The position numbers were made by a program, and so were the translations under genes. Below the pieces are notes generated by a model. It was not told the DNA's origin, ran no database searches, and saw nothing but the letters and a program-made list of their open reading frames with translations. This document shows positions 1 through 7,510 of a stretch of 61,386 bases of DNA, in pieces; positions within the stretch are counted from its first letter, which is position 1, and every line of letters begins with the position of its first letter. Source of the DNA: CAUJIW01 sp963205175 (GTDB lineage Bacteria; Pseudomonadota; Alphaproteobacteria; Sphingomonadales; Sphingomonadaceae); assembly GCA_041060555.1 (NCBI GenBank), contig JBEUDS010000021.1; one strand, written 5' to 3'.

Positions 1-93
1 CCGGAGGTCTTCATCCCGGCATTCGCGCGGGCGGCCCTGCAACCCCAACCAGCGATGCCGCCCGCGCTGGCGCCACGACCATCATTGCACTAA
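1..93 (+). CDS. C-terminal end of an unidentified gene entering from the left edge
   Basis: An open frame runs in from the window edge for 30 codons and stops at TAA 91-93. The tail is rich in Pro and Ala and shows no motif I recognise. It ends 4 bp before the stop of the truncated glxB on the other strand, so the two converge almost head-on. It could also be chance open frame in GC-rich DNA. With so little sequence, no function can be given. Confidence 0.3.
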   Translation, partial: PEVFIPAFARAALQPQPAMPPALAPRPSLH

Positions 94-96
94 CAA

Positions 97-333
97 TCAA
101 ATTGGACCCGTCCGTGGGGGCCGATCAAGTTCAGCGGCGAGCGCGGGAAAATCGCTGGCCTCGGGGTCCCGCAAGGTCAGCTTGACGCGGCCGGCATCGC
201 CCTCGCCATAAACGGCGAAGCCCGCGCTGTCCGGCCCGCGATCGCTCATGGTAGCCAGCATCACCGACAGCATGGCGCCCAGCTCGGGCTCCAGCCCCGG
301 GTTCCGCAGAAACAATCCGACAATTCCGCACAT
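97..333 (-). pseudogene. glxB: Truncated GlxB-like class II glutamine amidotransferase
   Basis: The protein starts with MCGIVGLF, where Cys2 is the catalytic nucleophile of class II (Ntn) glutamine amidotransferases. It continues with the RGPDSAGFAVYG motif typical of GlxB, the amidotransferase-like subunit of N-methylglutamate or glutamate synthase-like complexes. Family members are about 300 residues long. Here similarity stops near residue 65 and the frame ends at residue 78 after an unrelated tail (PPRTGPI). About three quarters of the protein and the usual glxC/glxD partners are missing to the left. The start ATG at 333 is clear from the catalytic Cys2. It is divergent from an XRE-cupin regulator, the usual arrangement for intact glx clusters. 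I infer a remnant left by a deletion or rearrangement whose junction lies near 97-125. Confidence 0.7.
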
Positions 334-392
334 GGCCCGCTCACTCGCCGCGTTCGACTCGATGGCCTGATGCTGCATTGCGGCAGCAATCT

Positions 393-424
393 TGTCAATC
401 AATGAGAAAGAGTTTTTCTTGACA
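393..424. promoter_or_regulatory. Divergent promoter region with inverted TGTCAA/TTGACA arms
   Basis: TGTCAA (393-398) and TTGACA (419-424) form an inverted pair around an AT-rich spacer containing AGAAA and TTTTTCT. TTGACA is also a consensus -35 element for the plus strand, with a poor -10 candidate 17 bp on. It lies between the glxB remnant and the XRE-cupin gene, where an autoregulatory operator would be expected. This is inference from position and symmetry only. Confidence 0.3.
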
Positions 425-493
425 GGAAAATCAATCCGGCTTGCAATGGCACCGTCAACATGCTCCCAGTGCGAGACCTGACAGGGACGAGCC

Positions 494-1150
494 ATGCCAC
501 GCGAGCGGACCCGCAAGAATACACCCGACACCACGGACGCCGAGCCGCTGGCCACCGGCTCCGGTGCGCCCGAAGGAGCGCCGACGCGCTCGATCGAGCT
601 GGCCATCGGTGCCGAGGTGCGCGCCCTGCGCAAACAGATGGAACGTACGGTGCAGGAACTGGCGGATGCCAGCGGTCTGTCGATCGGCATGTTGTCGAAG
701 ATCGAGAACGGCCAGATTTCACCGTCGCTGGCGACGTTGCAGGCGCTGGCGGGCGCGCTCAACGTGCCGATCAGCCGGCTGTTCAACGAGTTCGAGGAGC
801 GGCGGGACTGTTCCTACGTGCCAGCCGGCACCGGCGTCACCATCGACCGGCGCGGCACCAAGGTCGGCCATCAGTATCAGCTGCTCGGCGCCTCGCTGTC
901 CGGCGAGCTGGCGGTCGAGCCCTACCTCATCACCCTGACCGAGGACGCGGTACCTTATACCAGCTTCCGCCATGAGGGCATGGAGTTCATCCACATGCTG
1001 GATGGCGCCATCAGCTACCGCCATGGCGCCAACGTCTATCCGCTGGGGCCAGGCGACTCGCTTCTGTTCGACTCCCAGGCCCAGCACGGCCCGGAGGCGA
1101 TGACGAAACTGCCGGCGCGCTACCTGTCGATCATTCTCTACAAACGCTGA
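494..1150 (+). CDS. XRE-family transcriptional regulator with C-terminal cupin
   Basis: A 218-residue DNA-binding regulator. Residues 37-97 form an XRE helix-turn-helix with the core LADASGLSIGMLSKIENG and the typical ISPSLATLQALAGAL second half. Residues about 140-215 form a small cupin barrel (FRHEGMEFIHMLDG, LGPGDSLLFDS, QHGPE) that would bind a small effector or metal; H160, E164 and H198 are candidate ligands. The first 30 residues look disordered. This HTH-plus-cupin build is known from regulators such as PuuR and from regulators next to glx/N-methylglutamate genes. The gene is divergent from a broken glxB, so its original target may be gone. Start at ATG 494; the upstream AGGGACGAGCC gives a usable ribosome site. 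Confidence 0.88.
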   Translation: MPRERTRKNTPDTTDAEPLATGSGAPEGAPTRSIELAIGAEVRALRKQMERTVQELADASGLSIGMLSKIENGQISPSLATLQALAGALNVPISRLFNEFEERRDCSYVPAGTGVTIDRRGTKVGHQYQLLGASLSGELAVEPYLITLTEDAVPYTSFRHEGMEFIHMLDGAISYRHGANVYPLGPGDSLLFDSQAQHGPEAMTKLPARYLSIILYKR

Positions 1151-1290
1151 ATCGCGGGAAAAGCCGCAGGAACCACATATGGTCGGCTCGTTTTGATGCC
1201 GCTCCCGCGTACAGCGCCATACCGAGCAAAGCAGCACCCGCCAGCACCCCGCTGCTGCCGCCGCAACGTTACCGGATTCGGACTATACAA

Positions 1291-1341
1291 GGTGTCACCT
1301 ACAAAATATCAGGACACCAACTCATTGACACCAGAGTGTCA
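1291..1341. promoter_or_regulatory. Four GTGTC/GACAC half-sites upstream of a TonB receptor
   Basis: GGTGTC (1291-1296) is mirrored by GACACC (1313-1318) across an AT-rich spacer. TGACAC (1326-1331) is mirrored by GTGTCA (1336-1341) across 4 bp. Four related half-sites in 51 bp, ending 71 bp before the chosen start of the receptor, suggest a binding array for a dimeric regulator. The regulator is unknown. The rest of 1151-1412 shows nothing else I can name. Confidence 0.4.
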
Positions 1342-1412
1342 TGTACCGTCCATATCACCTCCAGCGAATACTCGCTCACCTCAATTCGCTTGCCACCAAG
1401 GTAACTTCCAGT

Positions 1413-3806
1413 ATGCGCACCATGACAGCCACGCTGTTGTCGACACTGTCGCTCCTTGCAATCAGTCATGCGTCTGCGGAAGCCGTGACTTCCGATACCC
1501 GCGTCCAGATGGATGATACCCTCATCGTCACTGGCACCAGGCGTTCGGATCGCACAGCCTACAGTTCGGCCGTGCCGATCGATGTGATCGCTCAGGAGAC
1601 ATTGCAGACCAGCGCCTCCGATGAGCTCATGGACAAGCTGGCGCAGTCCATACCGTCTTTCAACGTACAGCGCCTTCCTATGAGCGATGGCCTCGTCTTC
1701 GTGCGCCCCGCCACTCTGCGCGGCCTCTCTCCTGACCAAACCCTTCTACTAATCAATGGCAAACGTCGGCATCGCTCCGCTCTGCTGGGATCACGTGGCG
1801 CCCAGGGCGCCGACCTCGCCCAACTGCCTTCTCTCGCTATCAAACGGCTTGAGGTACTGCGCGACGGCGCATCGGCCCAGTACGGCTCTGACGCGATTGC
1901 CGGCGTGATCAATATCATTCTCGATGACGAGTCGGGTGTGACCGGGTTCGGCCAGCTCTCGCAGTATTACGAAGGTGACGGTTTCAACCGGCAACTGGGG
2001 CTCAAGGCCGGGTTACGCTCCGCCCGTGCATTCCTCACGCTGACCGCTGAATATGCCAGAGCCGAACGCACCTCCCGTTCCATGCAGCGCGCTGACGCAA
2101 TCGCGTTCGAGGCTGCGACAGGAATAGACGTGCGCGACCCCGTACAGGATTGGGGGCAACCAGACCGCGAGACCTTCCGACTGGCTGCAAACGCCGGACT
2201 GGACATGAACGAGGCCATCGAAGCCTATATATTCGGCACATTTGGCCAGGCCAATGGCGTGAGTGATTTCAACTGGCGCAATCCGGCCAATACTGCCGGA
2301 TACACTGAAACTACGGCTTTCCCTGGATGGACACTGTCATATCTGTTTCCTGCGGGCTTTTCACCTCAGTTCGGACAAGATGACGAGGATTACCAGGCCA
2401 ATGCCGGACTGAAAGGCACCACAGCCGGTAGCCTTGACTGGGACCTCGGCCTCTCGTTCGGACGCAACAAAATCGCATACAAGATGACGGACACCGTCAA
2501 TACGTCGTTCGGCCCCGAGTCTCCCACCACGTTCAAGCCGGGCTCACTCGTACAGGAAGAGTTCAACCTGAATCTTGATTTTATCTACACCCTAGACATC
2601 GGTGTGCCGGCACGTCCGGTCAACATCGCGTTCGGATTCGAACGCCGCGAAGAAACCTACAAAATCCGCGCTGGTGATCGCTATTCATGGGATGTCGGTC
2701 CCGGCGCCAGCGTGGGCCTGCCTTCGGGCTCCAATGGTTTCCCGGGCTACAGTCCGCAACAGGCTGGCTCATGGAGCCAGGAGAGCTACGCCGGCTATCT
2801 CGATATTGATGCCCAGCTTACTTCAGCATGGTCGCTCAATGTTGCCGTTCGCGCCGAGGACTATGCCGGTTTCGGTTCCACTTTCGACACCAAGATCGCA
2901 TCCCGGTACGAGATGGTTCGTGGCCTCGCCCTGCGCGCGGCCTACTCCACTGGCTTTCGTGCGCCTACCCCAGGCCAGTCGAACTATACCCGCACCGCCC
3001 AGGGACTCGATACCAACACGCTTCAGGTGTACACGACAGGCCTCATCTCACCGAGCAATCCTATCGCCCGGTACTTCGGCGCCGTCGCGCTTGAGCCGGA
3101 AGAATCGCGGAACTTGAGCATTGGCTTGGTAGCCCAACCACTACCGCACCTATCGGCGTCGATCGACTATTACCGGATCAACGTCTCCGACCGCTTCGGA
3201 CAATCGGGAAACTTCACGCTCACGAACGCGCAGCGTGCGGAACTCATGGCTGCCGGGATTTCCGGCGCGGAATCCTACGCCACCATTTCCTACTTCACCA
3301 ACGCCTTCGACACCCGCACTCAAGGGCTGGACGTGGTGTTAAGCTATCGCGCCAATATCGGCGACAACAGCGCACTGCAATTCACAGGAGCCTACAACTG
3401 GAACACCACAAAGGTGATCCGCGCAGACAGCACCATCATCAACGACCTGGCCCGCATCAACATCGAGAGGCGACTACCACGACACAACGCTACCCTTTCG
3501 GCCAACTATAGCCATGGCTTGTTCAATCTCGGTGCCCGCATACGTTACTTTGGCGAGTGGACCGATGCACAATCGCAGTCCTCCTCTGACCTAATCCAGA
3601 CGTTTGGCGCCGAAGTGCTGTTCGATATTTCGGCTAGCTATACGCTACGGGATACGATCAAGATCACGCTGGGTGCGGAAAACCTGTTTGACAGCTACCC
3701 GGATAGAGCGCTGTATCAAGCTGTACGCGGCCTCATTTACTCGCGCAATTCCCCATATGACAGCGACGGTGGTCGATATTATCTGCGAGTTTCGTTCAGA
3801 TACTGA
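1413..3806 (+). CDS. TonB-dependent outer-membrane receptor
   Basis: A 797-residue outer-membrane gated channel. The ATG at 1413 gives a clean signal peptide (MRTMTATLLSTLSLLAISHASA), preferred over the ATG at 1341, which adds 24 polar residues and overlaps the GTGTC repeat array. AAGG lies about 11 nt upstream. The mature N-terminus has a TonB box (DTLIVTGTR). The plug carries LRGLSPDQTLLLINGKRRH and RLEVLRDGASAQYGSDAIAGVINI-type sequence, a subtype common in sphingomonads. The C-terminus has an ENLFD strand and ends F-R-Y, as needed for barrel assembly. The substrate cannot be read from sequence; carbohydrates, aromatics or siderophores are all possible. There is no neighbouring TonB/ExbBD or catabolic gene to guide the choice. 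Confidence 0.9.
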   Translation: MRTMTATLLSTLSLLAISHASAEAVTSDTRVQMDDTLIVTGTRRSDRTAYSSAVPIDVIAQETLQTSASDELMDKLAQSIPSFNVQRLPMSDGLVFVRPATLRGLSPDQTLLLINGKRRHRSALLGSRGAQGADLAQLPSLAIKRLEVLRDGASAQYGSDAIAGVINIILDDESGVTGFGQLSQYYEGDGFNRQLGLKAGLRSARAFLTLTAEYARAERTSRSMQRADAIAFEAATGIDVRDPVQDWGQPDRETFRLAANAGLDMNEAIEAYIFGTFGQANGVSDFNWRNPANTAGYTETTAFPGWTLSYLFPAGFSPQFGQDDEDYQANAGLKGTTAGSLDWDLGLSFGRNKIAYKMTDTVNTSFGPESPTTFKPGSLVQEEFNLNLDFIYTLDIGVPARPVNIAFGFERREETYKIRAGDRYSWDVGPGASVGLPSGSNGFPGYSPQQAGSWSQESYAGYLDIDAQLTSAWSLNVAVRAEDYAGFGSTFDTKIASRYEMVRGLALRAAYSTGFRAPTPGQSNYTRTAQGLDTNTLQVYTTGLISPSNPIARYFGAVALEPEESRNLSIGLVAQPLPHLSASIDYYRINVSDRFGQSGNFTLTNAQRAELMAAGISGAESYATISYFTNAFDTRTQGLDVVLSYRANIGDNSALQFTGAYNWNTTKVIRADSTIINDLARINIERRLPRHNATLSANYSHGLFNLGARIRYFGEWTDAQSQSSSDLIQTFGAEVLFDISASYTLRDTIKITLGAENLFDSYPDRALYQAVRGLIYSRNSPYDSDGGRYYLRVSFRY

Positions 3807-4192
3807 CGATTGCCGCGATAGCCTGACCATGACAGCCTCCGGCCATGATAAGATGATTCAGCTGATGGAACCGGAGTCACCTCAGCGGCTAGGCGATATG
3901 AGTATCTCAATCACCACATAGTGTGGCCATGCGCGAATAATCGCGAAATCCACATAAAACTGTAACGATACGCTGCTCTTTAGCCCACGGACACCGGGGC
4001 TACTGATGACATCACGAAGTTGGGCGCAATGTGCGTCGATTGCGTATTCACGCAGCGATTTTGCACGCGATAACTCGCGCCATCGGGTTTCACAGACGGC
4101 TGCCGATCCACCAGTCACTCGAATCCGGACGTGAACGGTCCTTCCGTCGCATCCGGCGGATCCGACCTAGAATGGAAAGCAGGACAATCCCG
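3807..4192. other. Intergenic region between two TonB receptor genes
   Basis: A stretch of 386 bp with no convincing gene on either strand. I see no strong terminator after the first receptor and no clear operator. It probably holds the promoter of the second receptor, but no -35/-10 pair stands out. Confidence 0.4.
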
Positions 4193-6532
4193 ATGAAGAA
4201 TATTCTAGCAAGTGCGGTCGCACTTTCCGCATTGGCGTGGGCATCGAGCGCTCATGCCGCCGACGAGGCCGTCGCGGAGGAAGCGGACGCGCGCGATGAC
4301 AGCACCATCATCGTAACCGCCGCTGGCAAGACCTACGCCGTTACCGAAGTTACGCCGTCGATGATCGAGCGCGTGGCGCCGATTGCCAGCGTCAACACCG
4401 CCATAAACGAACTGCCGGGCGTACTGGTAACCGAAGGTGACGCATTCGGCTCATCCGACTGGGTGACCAACATCACCATTCGAGGGTTTTCGACCAGCGA
4501 TGGCCATATTGGCACAACCATCGACGGGCTGCCGAACGGCGGCTCGGGCTATGGCGGCGGCTCGAAAGCAAATCGCTATCTCGACGTCCAGAACCTGAAA
4601 ACTGTCTCGGTCTCCCAGGGCACGGCCGACATTTCGTCACGCACCAACGAATCTCTGGGTGGCACCCTGGACTACCAGACCAGCGACCCCGAGAAGGAGC
4701 GCCGCTATCGCTTCAGCGCGGCCGCCGGCGATTTTGGCGGTCGCAAGCTTTATGCCCGCGTCGACACAGGCGAGATCCTGTCCGACACTTATGCTTGGAT
4801 CAGCGTCTCCACATCACGGGTGAAGGATTGGGTTGCCGAGTCCGACACCACCCGCCGCGACCACTTCGCGGGCAAATTTACGAGCGATCTCGGCAATGTC
4901 GATCTGACTGGCTACCTATCGTACGACGATGCCAATGAAGGCGAGTATGGCAGCGTCTCGCTGGAAAGCTTCAAGCAGAACCCTGACTTCGACGGACTGA
5001 CGGCTAACTGGACCGGGATTCCCTACATCGACCAGAGCTTCCGCTCAGGTTCACGCGCGCTGCGCAAGAACTTGTTCGGTTATCTGCGCGCCGCGATCGA
5101 CCTTGACGAGGTGAAGATCGTCGCCACCGGCTATGGTCACAAGATGAGTGGTCGCGGCGACTGGCTGCCGCCTTATCTGGTCGATGTTACCAACGATGGT
5201 GCTGACGCACCCAACAGCGAGTACGACCGGTCCGGCACCGTTTATGGCGCCTCACCGCTCGGCCGGATCTATTACGTGACGCCAACCGGCGCCACCGCAG
5301 CACTCATCGAAGGCTGCACCGGCAGCGCCGGTATCCCCGCCGCCTACGACCCGTCCTGCTACGCGTCGGGCAGCACTCCTGTGATGTCCTATCGTCACAC
5401 CCACTACAAGAACCGTCGCCTCGGCGCTGTGTTGGACGTGAACTGGGAGCGCGATTTTGGCGCATTCGAGAACCTGCTGCGCGGCGGTGTCTGGTACGAA
5501 AACGGCAAATCCAACGTGGTGCGCGACTGGCACAAGGTCACGAACGCGCTGTCGAGCTACCAGTTCGATCACGTGCCCTATTATGTGCAGTACGAGAACG
5601 ATTATAGTGTGAAGGAGTTCGTCTACTACGTCGACAATTCCATCACCTTCAACGACCTGACCATTCGCGGCGGCCTCAAGCAGTACCACCTCGACCAGGA
5701 TCGTACCCAGATCGTCGGTGGCAATCAGTACACCAGGATGAAGTATCATTCCGATGTCCTGTTCTCTGCTGGCGTCAACTATCGCCCCATGCCGGAACTT
5801 GAGTTGTTCGCGGGCTATGCGCAGAACTTCGCCGCGCTCAGCCGGGGCCTGCTGGATGAAGACGAATCCGTCCGCCGCGAAATCAAGCCCGAAACCGCTG
5901 ACAGCCTGGAGGCCGGTCTCCGCTACACCGGCAGCAGGGTGAGTGGTTCGGTCACCGTCTATGACATCAAGTTCGACAACCGTGTGGTCTTCGTACCGTC
6001 CAACTTTGTCACCGGCATCGACTATCTTTCGGAAGTCGATGGCGTCTATCTCAACGTGGGCGGCGTCAAGAGTACGGGCATCGAGGCAGCGCTCGCCTTC
6101 AATGTCTCGCGGGAATTGAGCGTTTCGACCTCCTATTCGTATAATCGGGCCAAGTATCTCGGCACGGGCGACGCCGATCGCGACGAGGCACTGGAAATCG
6201 TGCCAGGGGCCCAGGTGTTCAACACGCCCAGACATATGTGGGTGGGTGCTGTCGACTACAACGGAGACATCTTCCGCGCAGGCGCGTCCGTCAAGTATGT
6301 CAGCAGCCGGTTCATTGACCGTCAGGGCAACGACCCCAGCGGTTCATTCTGGCTGACCAACGCCTATGTCGGTGTCAATGTTGGGGAGATCGCTCCGGCC
6401 TTGAAGGGTCTGGATTTCTCGATCACCGCAAATAACCTCACAAACGAACGCTACCTCGCCGGTGCGGACGGTGGCTCGGCGTTCCTGGGAGCGCCACGGA
6501 CAATCATGGGCGCCGTGACACTCGACTTCTGA
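4193..6532 (+). CDS. TonB-dependent outer-membrane receptor, atypical plug
   Basis: A 779-residue outer-membrane receptor. The start at ATG 4193 follows AGGAC and gives a standard signal peptide ending SSAHA. An upstream in-frame ATG at 4031 would add 54 basic residues that do not look like a leader. The TonB box is DSTIIVTAAG. The plug lacks the usual GPQGTLYG consensus and has VSVSQGTADISSRTNESLGGTLDYQ-like sequence in that place, so it belongs to a divergent subtype. The barrel ends VTLDF with a terminal Phe. It is followed by a strong terminator, so it is the last gene of its unit. The substrate is unknown; the two tandem receptors are not close copies of each other. Confidence 0.9.
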   Translation: MKNILASAVALSALAWASSAHAADEAVAEEADARDDSTIIVTAAGKTYAVTEVTPSMIERVAPIASVNTAINELPGVLVTEGDAFGSSDWVTNITIRGFSTSDGHIGTTIDGLPNGGSGYGGGSKANRYLDVQNLKTVSVSQGTADISSRTNESLGGTLDYQTSDPEKERRYRFSAAAGDFGGRKLYARVDTGEILSDTYAWISVSTSRVKDWVAESDTTRRDHFAGKFTSDLGNVDLTGYLSYDDANEGEYGSVSLESFKQNPDFDGLTANWTGIPYIDQSFRSGSRALRKNLFGYLRAAIDLDEVKIVATGYGHKMSGRGDWLPPYLVDVTNDGADAPNSEYDRSGTVYGASPLGRIYYVTPTGATAALIEGCTGSAGIPAAYDPSCYASGSTPVMSYRHTHYKNRRLGAVLDVNWERDFGAFENLLRGGVWYENGKSNVVRDWHKVTNALSSYQFDHVPYYVQYENDYSVKEFVYYVDNSITFNDLTIRGGLKQYHLDQDRTQIVGGNQYTRMKYHSDVLFSAGVNYRPMPELELFAGYAQNFAALSRGLLDEDESVRREIKPETADSLEAGLRYTGSRVSGSVTVYDIKFDNRVVFVPSNFVTGIDYLSEVDGVYLNVGGVKSTGIEAALAFNVSRELSVSTSYSYNRAKYLGTGDADRDEALEIVPGAQVFNTPRHMWVGAVDYNGDIFRAGASVKYVSSRFIDRQGNDPSGSFWLTNAYVGVNVGEIAPALKGLDFSITANNLTNERYLAGADGGSAFLGAPRTIMGAVTLDF

Positions 6533-6542
6533 TAACATGAAT

Positions 6543-6588
6543 GGCGGCGTCGACTGTCATTTGGCCGTCGACGCCGTCTTCTTTTTTT
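6543..6588 (+). terminator. Intrinsic terminator of the second TonB receptor
   Basis: Arms CGGCGTCGAC (6545-6554) and GTCGACGCCG (6567-6576) form a perfect 10-bp stem with a 12-nt loop. A T-rich tract (TTCTTTTTTT) follows at 6579-6587. It lies 12 bp after the receptor stop codon. Confidence 0.85.
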
Positions 6589-6709
6589 CGCGGTCGATCC
6601 CTTAAGTTCACCTGTCCTTTCAGCGATCACCGCGCCCAGGCAACCGGGCATCACGCGCCCAATAGAAAACGCGCGGCTTGCCCCCGACCGCGTCCACAGC
6701 GGGTAATTC

Positions 6710-7510
6710 TCAAGCGCCGTTCCCACGCAACCCATGTCGCGCCAGCGTCGACGGCCGGCACCGTGCCGGGTCGGTCACACCGGGCGGCGCCAGGGCGCGG
6801 CCGATCAGCAGCAGCGCCGGGCCATCGCCCAGCGCCGTGCGGGCCGCCAGCGGCAGCAGGTCAAGGCGGGTGTGGAACCGGCGCTCGTCGTCCCGGCTGG
6901 CGTTTTCCACCAGCGCCACCGGTGTCTCGCCCGGCAGCCCGGCATTGATGAGCTGGCGTGACACATCGGGCGCGGCGGCCTTGCCCATATAGACCGCCAG
7001 AGTCGCGTCGGGATCGGCAAGACTGTGCCAGTCGAGATCGAGCGTCTCGCCCGCTCGGGCGTGCGCCGTCACCAGCACCAGCTTGCGGGCCAGCCCGCGC
7101 AGGGTGAGCGAGGCACCCAGACTGGCGGCGGCCGCGCTGGCGGCGGTGATGCCGGGGCAGATCGCCACCATGACGCCGGCATCACGACAGGCTTCCAGTT
7201 CCTCGGTGGCCCGACCGAAGATCGCCGGATCGCCACCCTTGAGGCGCACCACCCGCTCCCCGGCCAGGGCGGCCTCGACGATCAGGCGATCGATCGTGGC
7301 CTGATCCCGCGAATGGCGCCCGGCGCGCTTGCCGACCGAAATACAGCGCGCCGTGGCGGCCGCCAGCGCCAGCACGCCCGCGCCAACCAGCGCGTCGTGG
7401 AAAATCAAGCTGGCGGCGCGGATCAGCCGCTCGGCCTTGCGGGTCAGCAGCTCGGGGTCACCGGGGCCGGCACCCACCAGCCAGACCATGCCCTCGGGAA
7501 AATCGGTCAT
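6710..7510 (-). CDS. cobA: Uroporphyrinogen-III C-methyltransferase (siroheme pathway)
   Basis: A 266-residue SAM-dependent methyltransferase that converts uroporphyrinogen III to precorrin-2, the first step to siroheme. Diagnostic motifs are VGAGPGDPELLT near the N-terminus and VVRLKGGDPAIFGR in the middle, both from the tetrapyrrole methylase fold. It is the last gene of the nitrite/nitrate reductase operon and its start (ATG 7510) overlaps the nasA stop as ATGA. NirB needs siroheme, which explains the location. No CysG dehydrogenase/chelatase domain is fused, so oxidation and iron insertion must come from elsewhere. Confidence 0.93.
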   Translation of the reverse strand: MTDFPEGMVWLVGAGPGDPELLTRKAERLIRAASLIFHDALVGAGVLALAAATARCISVGKRAGRHSRDQATIDRLIVEAALAGERVVRLKGGDPAIFGRATEELEACRDAGVMVAICPGITAASAAAASLGASLTLRGLARKLVLVTAHARAGETLDLDWHSLADPDATLAVYMGKAAAPDVSRQLINAGLPGETPVALVENASRDDERRFHTRLDLLPLAARTALGDGPALLLIGRALAPPGVTDPARCRPSTLARHGLRGNGA

